A stretch of 64,000 bases of DNA from Nereocystis luetkeana. Its lineage: Eukaryota; Sar; Phaeophyceae; Laminariales; Laminariaceae. Each line of letters starts with the position of its first letter. The stretch's first letter is position 1. Shown here piece after piece: positions 48,354 to 58,506 of this stretch. A program made the translations under genes and the position numbers. The notes below the pieces were generated by a model, which was given only the letters and a program-made list of their open reading frames with translations, had not been told where the DNA came from and ran no database searches. The stretch lies in NCBI GenBank assembly GCA_031213475.1, contig JARUPZ010000017.1:10905561-10969560 (forward strand), in the 5' to 3' direction.

Positions 48354-48604
48354 AGGCGGTTCCGCGATAGAGGTATCACATCTGAGAAAAACCTTCTGAG
48401 TCGCCACAGCGTCCTTACCCGGGCGGGAGTTGAAGGATAAATCTGTAAATTGTGCTCTATATGTTTGGGCGTATTGCGTACGTACACGTTCAAGAGGCGC
48501 GTAGCCTCTCGTATTAATATGCCTTCCCCGTTTCATTCCGTATCATACCTTGGGTGGACATTGGAGCCCTAGAAATTAGGGTGAACTTCTATCGTAAAAC
48601 GCCT
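48354..48604 (+). mobile_element. MITE A copy 5 (divergent)
   Basis: Left end GGCGGTTCCGCGATAGAGGT and right end AGGGTGAACTTCTATCGTAA followed by AACGCC. The spacing (~247 bp) matches the family although the interior is only weakly similar. Confidence 0.55.
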
Positions 48605-48776
48605 CTTGCTTTCAGTCTGTCATCGAGCACGAAAGGCGCAAAGCTGCTCTTCTTCTATCTCTAAGTAGACAACACACGTGAGTCCCAACGAGTACTCACT
48701 CACTAGGCAAACCTAGCAAGGGAAGCATGGTATCCCGACCTTGATTTGAACAAGTAGAGTTGACGGCAGGACCTGG

Positions 48777-49010
48777 GTAATCCTTTGAGCACGACACCGT
48801 CCCGTATGGTTTTTTCAAATGCTAATCCCGTGCAGTCTAGTCCCGCGATAGTTATGCTAATCCCGTGAAACCCGTGTACCGTCCCTTGCCAACTCGTGAA
48901 AGTTGTATTAACCACACATTCCGTCCAAACCAGTCCCGTGGTTTCGTGATCCTGAGGGATTTGTCGCATGATTTCTGATACAACGGAATTTTCCGTGATT
49001 TTTTCACGAT
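48777..49010. repeat. degenerate TCCCGTG minisatellite
   Basis: AATCCCGTG, GTCCCGTG and CCGTCCCGTA-like cores recur every 20-35 bp. The same family occurs near 48140-48170 and 53937-54240. Confidence 0.5.
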
Positions 49011-49094
49011 GGCTCGGCGTCTGGACTTGCTCAACCCTGAGCCAGGAAGTCATGATTCCGAACGTTGTCTGTAGTATTGGTACCTAAAGTTGCA

Positions 49095-49296
49095 ATATTA
49101 TCTGGATGTTTTCTATACTTATTTCATTTGGTTACAAGAGTTTTCGTTTGAACATGTCGTCGTTCCATGGGGTTAGGGTTAGGGTTAGGGTTAGGGTTAG
49201 GGTTAGTCTAACCCTAACCCTATATTATCTGGATGTTTTCTACACTTATTTCATTTGGTTACAAGAGTTTTCGTTTGAACATGTCGTCGTTCCATG
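49095..49296. repeat. 75-bp target duplication around telomeric repeats
   Basis: 49095-49169 and 49222-49296 are 75-bp direct copies with a single difference (CTATACTT against CTACACTT). They flank a 52-bp telomeric insertion. Confidence 0.98.
49170..49221. repeat. inverted telomeric insertion
   Basis: About five and a half GGGTTA units, then a switch at TTAGTCTAA to two CCCTAA units, so the insertion can fold into a hairpin with a very small loop. Confidence 0.97.
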
Positions 49297-50268
49297 CATA
49301 AAACCACTACATTTAAAAACGTTTCTTCGTGGCAAATACCCCAGTGAGATCACAACCGACACGAACACACCCCCCTGTATGGCACGCCGTCCATACAGTG
49401 CTGGTGATGATATTCCCACGTTGATTCACTTCGTCGAGTCCTGTCTGTGGTCACAACAATAGGAGGAGCAAAAATGCATATTGATGGGAGAAACCTAACA
49501 AGCACGAGATAGTGCGCACGGCAGTACCATTCCAGCCCGTAAGGGAAACGGTGCTCACGAGCTGTGGTATACCGTCACGTATCATCTGCGACCAAACAAC
49601 ACCAGTAACATATCCATGGTATTCTATGTACACTTGAAAATAAAGGGACAATTACAAAGAACATAAAAATACGGAGAGAACGATGAACGAAGAAATAAAC
49701 GGAGAATGAAATTATGAAACAAAAGAAAAAAAAATAAAGCAAACATTCGCTCAAATCGCGGAACGAGTCCCGAGGGCAAGCTTTCTGTCTGCTGGTGCGA
49801 TCATTGGTGTGATATATCCACCTGATGGACCAACACTAGGACGCGACAAGAAGAGCAGACGGAAGGCGAGAAGACGAGGAGAGGGCGGAGGCAAAGGGCT
49901 AACAACAACGCCAAACCAGTCCTATGTCCAGTTGGTGGGTCAAGGGCGACACAAACGACACAACAGAGAGAGAGACAGATGGACTAAAGAACAACGTGAA
50001 AATAATCAGAAGCAAAAGGATACGTAGCAAAGGGTCACGCAAATATTACAACCAGGTCACGCAACCGACGCAGAATGACAGGGTACGGGGGGAGGGGTAC
50101 CATCGGCTTCACAGGGAATTGGGTCATCACAACAAACGAACACAAAATAGAAACAAATATAACAGAGATTGTATCACGGCTTTAGATAGTAGACATTAGG
50201 CTTATTCACTGAAAAGACGGACAGTGCCAAGTTTCGGCAGGTTCCTTCACTTTCTTAGCCGGCAAAGC
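49297..50268. other. no recognisable gene
   Basis: A-rich DNA. Frames at 49809-50199 are basic and low in complexity. Confidence 0.4.
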
Positions 50269-50315
50269 TAACCCTTAGGGTTAGGCTTAGGCTTAGGGTT
50301 AGGGTTAGGGTTAGG
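50269..50315. repeat. telomeric island at the 3' end of the LINE
   Basis: AACCC followed by about seven TTAGGG or TTAGGC units. The first junction (AACCC/TTAGGG) is inverted. The island lies 14 nt beyond the LINE stop codon. Confidence 0.9.
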
Positions 50316-50328
50316 CTCTTGCTAGTCC

Positions 50329-53300
50329 TCATTTAACGTGGTCCCTCTCCCCCCCCTTCCTGGCATTAGTCCCAACGGCGTGTTGGATCAATTTCTGCGC
50401 ATGTTGTACCTCAAGCCTTCGTCGTTTCGCTTCATGTTTCTTCTCCTTCATGAACGAGCGCTTCATGTGACGCTCCACCGTTTCTTCAACACAACTCAAC
50501 ACTTTATGGACTTCGTCGCTGCCAGCGTCTATTGCTGATTCTCGATGGGCAAGTTGAACAACGACCAATCGGGTTCGGGACAACCCATCAAGTCCTCCTC
50601 TTGCCCTCCCAAGAAGCCCTCCGCCCCCCCAGTTCCCCAAACATTACTCATTGGGGTAGCCTTTCGTTACGTATAGGGGCGACGAACCCCGCGAAAAGTA
50701 TCCTCCGCTTTCGAACCGTCGTTACGACGTTCTCACAGCCAGATTTGTCTAGTGCGTCTGCGTATGAAAGTATATGGTAGCCGTGGCGACATCTGTTTTC
50801 CATCCGATCCATCAGAGACGCAATCGGTGGGGATCTATCCGCAGTATGGTGAGATGGGCAATGAGGACGGTCCACGTGGCACACCCGTATATCATGGTAT
50901 GAATTACCTCGGTGTTGAGCATCCGTACTTTGAGCCGGAGCGGTGCGGTGGGCTGGTCGTACAGTGGCAAACTACACCGTCTTTAAGGTAGGTTGGCTAG
51001 CCGGGCGAGCCGGTTGATTTCAGCTTTGAGGCCGGCGTTCTCGTATACAGTTGCCCCAAGGTCCACAAACTTGGTAGTTTGTTTATACACCTGGCCGTCG
51101 TTCCTCAGTAGCGAAAATGACTCTGTACATACGTTTTGCCACCAGCCACACATGGCCTCCGTCTTGGCTTCCGAAACGATCAATCCGAATGAACGACATA
51201 CTGCAACGATGTCTGCCGTTATCTTCGCAAGGCTGTTACTTGATCTGTATGCGATGCCCGCGACGTCTGCGTACTGCAATCATCAGACCATTCTAGGTTC
51301 CACCCCTGCTTCCTGGGGGTTATCTCGCTCTTTCTCCGGCCGAGTCACCCCACGATAGGGGTTGCACTTGGTGGGCCCGAGGTTTCTGACCAATTGAGTC
51401 CGTTAAGTGAAGAACTACCAGTTAGAACGAAATGTTTACTCGTATATTCGTCTTAGGACTAGCGCATAAAAATGCCGGTCGGGCGGCACAAACGAATTTC
51501 TTCCAAGTATTGTATCGAGTGAGATACTGAGCTCCTAATGTGAGGGACTCAGAAACGTCTGGTGCACCTCCACCGTGGGATGGCTCGGCCTCCCTCGCGC
51601 TTCCTACCCCCCCCGCGTTTCCTCTTTCACCACATCTGCATTCACCCTAACCGCTCCACCGCCACACGGAGTACGGGAGAAAATGACTGTTGAACGACAA
51701 CGGTGCGAGCAGTCATCCATGTCGTAGGCCCAGCATCACGCTGAACCAATCTAAATATTCGCCATTGTCTGTCCGGATGCGCGCAAGCCTTCGGTCGTGG
51801 ATGTGGTACGCCAAATAACCGCGAGCGTCTTTGGTGGTACGCTGAATCGAGCGAGCACGGTTCACAAGACAGTCCGGGCGACTGAATCGTATGCTTTGGT
51901 GAGATCAACAAAAGGTATAGAGGGGTACTCGTCTTTCGTGCCACTTCGTGAGGCCGGTGAATCACGAAGATCATATCAATCGTCGACCGTTGTGGTCTAA
52001 AGCCGCACGGGTCCTCTGGTAATATATCCTCCCGTTCCCAGTAACTGCTAAGACGATTGGCGATTATCTTCAGGAGGACCTTGCCAGCGTGTGCTACGAG
52101 CGAGATGCCACGCTAGTTACCGCACTCTGTCCGGTCCTTCTTCTTTTTTAGCACTATCGTCGGGGCATCGTTCCACTCTTGCCGTACGCCCCCGCCCTCG
52201 CGCATGACGATCCCAATGGTGAATATTTGTTTTGGTGTACGGCGGTTTCTATCGCGATCTCAATCTAAGGCGAGTTTGACTAGTTCAGCGGGAAGCTCAT
52301 CGGCTCCGACAGCCGTTAGGGGTGACATTCTCTTGATGGTTTCTTCCACCGCAAATTTTGAAGGTAGAGTACCGAGAGATGTGCACGCGGACCATACCTT
52401 GAACTATTCGACGATACCTGGGCCGAGCGTTGGCGACTTAGCGTTGAGCAAATAACTGAACCACTGTACCCACCGATTGTGAATGGGCCCCGCGTCACCA
52501 CACCAACTGCCCTCTGCATATTTCATGTATTGAGAGCTGCCAATTTCTCCCCTCGAAATACGTCCCCTTGTGGTGCTAGTAGAAACCAGGTTGGTCCCCA
52601 TCGTTGAAGCACACCTTGGGTTGACTGAAAAAATCCTCGGAGAAGCTCACCACTGCCTCGATTTTCACGCGCTTTAGGCGTTTCGCAGCTGCTTTCATGG
52701 ACTTTCTGAGTTGGCTCTTGCTTAAACCCGCGCGAAATACATCTCTCTCGGCTTCCCTCTCTTACCACACCGCAAGAATTTTCGCCTTCGTCTCCTCGCT
52801 AGCACAACACCCCGCCGTTGTTTTACTTCGCTTTGCACGTGTCGCGATGTTAGCAGCCGTGGACGGAATCGCTTCAGTGAACACCATTGCCATACCATCC
52901 TCATCCGTGCCAGGGGGTACGGATGTGCATCTCTTAATGAATGTCCTCCGCAGATAGGGTTTGCCGTCAGTTGTTGAGAGTCGGTGGCCCGTCTGCCCTT
53001 TATTACTCCCTTTCGCGGTCAGGGGCAAAGCGTCCAAGCAGCTGGATGCCAGGCGCTTCAGCAACAGTGCTGTGCGGCCCAGACAGAATGTTTGTCACGG
53101 ATTGATTTGTGACTATAAGTCAGAGCGTACGCAACGACAAAGGAAATCCCATTCGATTTCATGTTCAAGTTTAGTCGCACCTTAATAAGTCGAGAGCACG
53201 GATGTACTCCACAGCCAGTCCACCCTTCTCGAAATCCTGCAAGAAGTGAAACCTGCTGCTGGGAATCCATCCTGGTCATTCCCTCTCGTCTCTTGGCACC

Positions 53301-53460
53301 CAACAAATATCACAATGGCTTTGCATCCAGACCTCAATGACCTCCTCGGCATATCTAAGAGCGTTCTTGTCTTTGACGGTCAGAGTACGGACACTGAATG
53401 TCCCCACGGTCATCTCGCCCACTCGAGTCTTCAACCTAGCGGCCGTTCGTACCGCTCAAA
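50329..53460 (-). pseudogene. LINE (non-LTR retrotransposon), inactivated
   Basis: On the minus strand, 5' to 3': an endonuclease start (53460-53060) reading RTLTVKDKNALRYAEEVI and, after a frameshift, KSNGISFVVAYALTYSHKSI; then a linker with TAGCCASEETKAK; then reverse transcriptase pieces ECGN-stop-RGISLVAHAGKVLL (the stop replaces the expected tyrosine, near 52113), DPCGFRPQRSTIDMIFV and, past a MITE A insertion, YADVAGIAYRSS, where the catalytic YADD has become YADV. The C-terminal part contains LSYADALDKSGCENV, VRKRRILFAGFVA, and a basic tail ending at TGA (50329-50331). Most of the catalytic C-terminal half of the endonuclease appears deleted. Intact elements make an endonuclease/reverse-transcriptase polyprotein that copies its RNA into nicked DNA. 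Frameshifts, stops and the YADV change make this copy dead. Confidence 0.92.
51338..51588 (+). mobile_element. MITE A copy 6, inside the LINE
   Basis: Ends GGCCGAGTCACCCCACGATA and the reverse complement of its right end, GGCCGAGCCATCCCACGGTG, are inverted copies. The interior keeps GAGATACTGAGCTCCTAATG and TTGAGTCCGTTAAGTG, as in other MITE A copies. It separates the upstream reverse transcriptase segment from the YADV segment, so it was inserted into the LINE. Confidence 0.7.
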
Positions 53461-53936
53461 TAATTCGCCGCCTTTCTCTTTCCTTGTGCAGTTTTCACCC
53501 ATCAAATATGATTCCTGTCTTGGTTTTTGGCATGCTGCCAATGCATCGGATGCATCACTCGCGACCGGCCACATTCGCCTCCACCCTGTGCTGGCGGTTA
53601 CATACCCATGTGGGTTCTCCTGTCATTTCTACTCTTCATACCACGGAGCTCACGCTTTTGGTGACGGAGCCCCATCGTTGCTGCAGGCCTGAAAGGCCGC
53701 AGGGAATTGATTCCACTATTGGTGTGAACTCCCCCTCTGCGGGATCACGCCAGCGCACCGCGAGCAAGGCAGAACATTCACGAAGTCTGCGCCCCGCCAA
53801 TATCAGGTACCGATGCTAGGCACAAGGTACCAGGTACAGGTACATTCCTCTTGTCAGATCGAGAAAGCCAAGGAGGAGATGTACATACGAGCCTAAACTA
53901 CAAGCGGCATGCCTTTATGGTCTGCACACACAAGCT
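53461..53936. other. probable LINE 5' region, then anonymous DNA
   Basis: On the minus strand up to about 53690 there are weakly coding-like stretches (for example MGLRHQKRELRGMKSRN) that may be the 5' part of the LINE. The plus-strand frame 53337-53819 is its shadow. A TACCAGGTA site is at 53828. Confidence 0.35.
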
Positions 53937-54240
53937 ACAATCCCGGCCTATGCAACAAAGTGATATCGCAATCCCGTCCTGTGGAGTACCGTGTTTCGTG
54001 CGTCTCGAATCTCACAATATCTCAATTCCGTTCAGTGGAGCACCATGCGATTTTCGTCCGGGGAACTCCTTAACTCAATATCGTGTCTTGCACTGTCGTG
54101 AAATCTCAAACTCGCCCAAATATTTGCGTCCAATCCCGTGATGGTTCAGTCCCCTCCGGTACCGTCCCGTGCTTTGAATGCCCCTTGCTACCCCGCCCCG
54201 GGTAATCCCGAGATATCTTGATCCCGTGGGATCCCTTCCC
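53937..54240. repeat. degenerate TCCCGTG minisatellite, second locus
   Basis: CAATCCCGTCCTGTGGAG, CAATCCCGTGATGG, CCGTCCCGTGC, GTAATCCCGAG and TTGATCCCGTGGGATCCC recur within 300 bp, the same family as at 48.8-49.0 kb. Confidence 0.5.
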
Positions 54241-54479
54241 GAGACAAACATTTGGTGCCGAGGCAAGCCCGGACTTTGTTCGGCGTCGTCAAACTGTGAA
54301 ACTCGCATTCATTCGCAAAAAATACATACCGGAAATACAGTAGTTCCTAGTGTACACTTCCCGCATGAGTCGCACGTCTGCACTACTTGGTAGGACGCAC
54401 CTTTCGCCCCCCCCCTCACCACGCACGTCGTGTTCCACGGGTTTCATACTGCCGTTTTTCGCCCCGGCTGATTCGCAAC

Positions 54480-55110
54480 AACACACTTTGCTACAGCCCC
54501 CGCTAAGCTACTATATCGGGGTGATAAACAATCGCGACTGGAATCAAGTGGATATTGTTACGTACAGGGCCGACGAGCAGGACGAGAACCCTGTGGTGCC
54601 CGCGCTGAGGATGATGGCGAACATAGGGACGTGGCCGAGTATGGATATCAACATCCATGTGGTGAGAAAGCTCGTTGATGTTTGGAGGTGTATTGACAAG
54701 GCCCAATGGTATCCTACTGTAGTTGGGGCCCTGGACGTTGTCTGGGATATTGGATCATGCATGCTGGGCAGAGCACGTATACTGAGGTCATATTTGCACC
54801 AACACCGACCCCCCTCCTTTATCGGTTTCCTATAAATGGACAGGACCGCAGTATTGAGGTTGATCTGCAAGCCATGCTGTGCGCCGATGCGTTGGCAGCG
54901 TCAAGGTCAACGCTTGGAGAGCTCATCATGTATCACACGCGGGCGAAAACAATTTTCATGTCCAGCGAATGCGATGGACACGGGAGCGTGTTCGGCCATA
55001 CTTCAGGGCGTCTCATTGCCGCGAGGTCCTCTGGAGATGAGTATTTTGAGGTGGGTCTCACTACCGGGAACCGGTGCTGGCGTTATGTTCCTCTGTCCCT
55101 ATGTTGGCTG
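54480..55110 (+). pseudogene. unrecognised coding relic with a frameshift
   Basis: Two plus-strand frames appear to be parts of one protein. The first (to about 54780) reads NNRDWNQVDIVTYRADEQDE and MDINIHVVRKLVDVWRCID. The second (from about 54785, one frame over) reads EVIFAPTPTPLLYRFPIN and RSIEVDLQAMLCADALAASR, then SGDEYFEVGLTTGN. Both have protein-like composition, and a single frameshift near 54785 would connect them. I do not recognise a family. It may be a host gene fragment or an unlisted transposon protein. No start or end is convincing. Confidence 0.3.
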
Positions 55111-55259
55111 ACTCTGCGAATCTGGGCTTGCACTATAATGTTTTGATATGTAGAGGGATATATCAATGATCCCGCAGAAGTATCTCCGATACGAAATCAA
55201 GTGTGCGTAGCTCTGAGTGGTGCGGCCTTGCGTAATTACCTCTGATTTTTATAAACAAT

Positions 55260-55588
55260 GATGCGCATACTTACTTCAATGCCTCCGCTGCCCCTACATG
55301 ACAAGCTCGAGTATACACGTGCAGAAGTTGAATTAATAAACCAACTATCCTTCCTTACGCTCGATGCCGTGGCTGTCACTACCCTAGGTACAAGGCCTGA
55401 CGCTCCGACCTGAAGCACCATTGTACAAGGTGTACGATGCAGAGGAGTTCACCGACAAAGAGCGCTTAGAAATGCTGCAATACGCGGGTTTAGCCGGGAT
55501 GGAAGAGTGCACTTCTTCAGAAGTAGCTGTGGATCGCTGGGACAGCGCGTCAAGCTCCAGGGTTCCGTTGGGAAACCTTCCACCGTAG
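55260..55588 (+). pseudogene. unrecognised coding relic in two frames
   Basis: One frame reads MPPLPLHDKLEYTRAEVELI, then NQLSFLTLDAVAVTT, to a stop at 55410. A second frame continues RPEAPLYKVYDAEEFTDKER, then GLAGMEECTSSEVAVDRW, to a stop at 55588. The switch occurs near CTAGGTACAAGG, which could be a frameshift or a degenerate splice donor. The protein is unknown. It follows the relic at 54.5-55.1 kb on the same strand and could be part of the same dead gene. Confidence 0.3.
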
Positions 55589-56352
55589 CTCGCCGTCATT
55601 TGCCCTTAACGCTGCGTTGATGGTTGCAGCCAATAGTTAGCTTGCACCTTGATTTTCCGTACGTATATGAAGCGAGGGGAGGACGGGCACGCAGCCCGAG
55701 GCCATTGTATTGCCTTCGCCAAAGGTTGGCTTCTTATTGCGTTCAATGCGGAGTGCTCCTCGGGCTTCCTGTCTTTCCTTAGGCCGTATTTTGCCTGTAT
55801 ATGAAAGGCCTATCCCTACCGGGGTGCTTACAAACAGATAGCGCAGGGGTAACCGTGGGGCAAGTTGGCTTTCGCTCACACCCTCATCACCTTGCGAAGG
55901 TGGTGCCTCCATGTGCAGATAGGCAACAGTGCATGCGCAGAGTTGTGCGCGGTCCTCTTACTGCTGCTGCGAATCCCCCTTATATACGGTGACACCGCTA
56001 GGTTTAGAACATTAATGGCCGGGTACATTGAAACTTTCTTCGAAATTGTAGACTGCTTACTAGAGTTGCAACTGTACTTACACATCCCGGGTGTTAAAAG
56101 AGCTGTGTCGGTCTCATTTATACGGTAACGCAACCAGCACGGACGAGTTGCACTGTTCTTGCATACATTTCTAATCCAACGTTTCCCCTCCTAAATGAAA
56201 ATAAGGATAATGGGTGTCTTGCGAGGTTAGTACGTTCTGCCGCACTTGAAACTCACGCCCAATAAACACGCCGCGCTTTTCCTCCAAATATCCAAGAAAT
56301 GAACCCTCCGCAGAATAGAGGATTTACACGAGACGGGTTCCGCTCGCACGGT
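55589..56352. other. no recognisable gene
   Basis: Short frames. A minus-strand frame at 55637-55912 contains GLSYTGKIRPKERQEARG-like sequence but no known motif. Confidence 0.3.
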
Positions 56353-56613
56353 TCATGGCGTCACCACTCTGTCAATGCCATCACGGCGTCCGGGGACGCC
56401 CTTGCAGACGTCGCCTGCACCATACGCGAAGTGCCGGAAGATGTTCCGAAACTTGCAGTAATGACGAACTGCTTCCCACTTGTAAACGTTTGAGAGGCGG
56501 ACTTTCTTGTAGGATTTGGACGACAGGATCTCGAGCTTCCCTTCTGGTTCGGTGTGGGACCCCTTCCCGGCGGCAGCAATGAGACTGATGTCTGACTGCG
56601 ATTTGGGGTCCAC
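56353..56613 (-). pseudogene. unrecognised coding-like frame
   Basis: Minus-strand frame of 86 codons with protein-like composition (EILSSKSYKKVRLSNVYKWE, then HYCKFRNIFRHFAYGAGD). Two other frames overlap it on both strands and look less protein-like. No family is recognised, and no start context. Confidence 0.25.
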
Positions 56614-57221
56614 GTGGTTGCTTTCCCATAGACACTACTGGTACCCGATACGATTACTGACCTTGTGCGGAGTAACGTTTTCCGGGTGCGAGGGTCTATG
56701 GGCATACGACTACGGCCATGCATGAGATCGAATACATCTCTCCTATCGAGTATACCCTCTCTCCCCCCCGCGGAACAACGATATAACCCGGCCGCCAGTT
56801 GCGGAGACTACCACCAGAAAACACAGTCTACGAAACACAACGTATCCTAGTGGCCGACAGCTCACCTAATGAGCGGAGCGGCGTGTTTTACGGTGCCGTT
56901 GCCACCCGACGCCAACCGAACAATATATACATATATATATATAGTGTGTGGGCTATCATTAGTATGCGTGGCCGTAGTCGTTTGACTGGAACGTATTGCG
57001 GGGGGGTAGGGGCTATTGATATCGCGACGCGTACACTCTTTAGCATATAGCCTCTCAGTGTTGCTTCATGCGCGAGAGTATTAATACAAGTATACGTAGG
57101 AATGCTCATCATATATAAGGCTGCTAGTGACTATCCCTACCAGGCGTTCTCAATACAAACAATTGATACCAAAAACGCGTGACTATGTACCACACGTCGG
57201 CCAGAGCACGATCTAGGTCAT
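56614..57221. other. no recognisable gene
   Basis: Contains a short AT-dinucleotide tract near 56925-56943. No supported frame. Confidence 0.4.
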
Positions 57222-57722
57222 ATGCGTAGGGCTAGGGTTAGTGTTGGAGATATCCAGCAGGATTCGCATATGGCATATCCAAGCCAGCAGACCCTTACTA
57301 CATCACGTAGCTTGAGGTGGTTCAACATTATCTGGGTCGGGAATCAAGCTGAACATAATTATCTAGATCGTCAACGTCGAGAATGGTCTCTGTCCGAGGT
57401 CCCCAAGAGCTCCAAATGTACAGTGAAATGAAAGGGTGTATGGACTCCTAAATGGACTTACTCTTCGATCTTACAATTGAAGTTTGAGAAAATATCCCAC
57501 TGGTACGAGGTAGAGAGCTTTGTTTTCAAATTGTGTATGAGGGGCGTGATAGGAATCGATCCAATCAAACGTCACGTTTATGCAAAATACGTCAAAGAAG
57601 AATCTTTGCGAAGGATCAATGGTTCCCCTAGACATTACGTAGCCCACCCAACAGAAAACAATGCTGCTCACGCTCGATCGCTTTACCGCACAACAAACAA
57701 ACCAAACATGTGTTGCCACTGA
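57222..57722 (+). pseudogene. coding relic interrupted by one stop
   Basis: A single plus-strand frame runs for about 166 codons if one TGA at 57429-57431 is passed. After the stop it reads KGVWTPKWTYSSILQLKFEK and HWYEVESFVFKLCMRGVIG, then HVYAKYVKEESLRRINGSPR, with good protein-like composition. I cannot name the family. The in-frame continuation on both sides of the stop favours a decayed gene over a chance frame. Confidence 0.3.
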
Positions 57723-58506
57723 ACGAATGGTCGACGCACCATATGTGGTATTCCCCCAGCCCCCACCTTCCCCCGCCTGTGACATCGCGCGAACAGTGAT
57801 TCGAGTAACCAAGCGCACTCGTTATGCGTACAAAGCACGGAGTTTTCACTTTTCAGGAGTTAATTGCGTAGTAATATGTACACTGTTTTATTTCCGTACT
57901 TTCTCCGTTAAACAACGACCTCCGAAGGCGGGCGCGTGCACATCACGGCGTCACAATATCCAGGACAGGGGCGACGTAGTGCGAACCGCTACGCAGAAGA
58001 GAACGGCAATATTTAACATCAACCATCCAGTACAACCCCCCACCCCCACACCACAGGCGAAATAGGATAACGACAATCAATGGGTTTTCGTGGATCAATC
58101 GCTGAAGGTGGGGTGTTGTCCGAGTAACTTATCCTTCATCAGCACCAAGTTTCGCACCAATGCGTTCTGGTTGAGAGAAAACTGTCTCATTGCCCACGTA
58201 ATGTTCTTGGCTACATGACCGAAGCATGAATACTAGGGTTGGGCCCTGGTCCAGTATGTACTGTCAGTAGTGCGGTACTAGCCGAGAGGACTGCCAGGGT
58301 ACCAGTAGTTTGACGTTTTACGTACGTCCTACACTAACGCCTCATTAAACAGCGGAAACCCATTAAAACTCCCGGCATGAAGAGCAGAGAGGGCATGCCG
58401 AACAGCTAGAGAGGGAAGTTTGAGACGTCTGCAAAACATGGCCTTGAGTTGTTTTGCGCCGGCGGGCTGCCCGTCCGCATCCAATAACAACAACTAATCC
58501 CGGACA
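57723..58506. other. no recognisable gene
   Basis: Short overlapping frames only. Confidence 0.35.

Larger units (their letters stand above)
10235..53836. repeat. dispersed palindrome TACC(A/T)GGTA, 19 sites
   Basis: The exact palindrome occurs at 10235, 10950, 11691, 12529, 12975, 13579, 13782, 14194, 17265, 17281, 18798, 27004, 31055, 34899, 34940, 36091, 39839, 47157 and 53828 (start positions). One-base variants lie at 18489, 27192, 31957, 39769, 43770 and 47612. Flanking bases differ between sites, so the motif itself is repeated, not a longer element. It resembles a splice-donor context (CAG/GTA) on both strands. It could equally be a protein-binding or transposon-target site. The function is unknown. 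Confidence 0.75.

Noticed and set aside
53337-53819. Plus-strand frame of 160 codons
   Set aside because: It is antisense to the endonuclease start of the LINE, which explains its openness.
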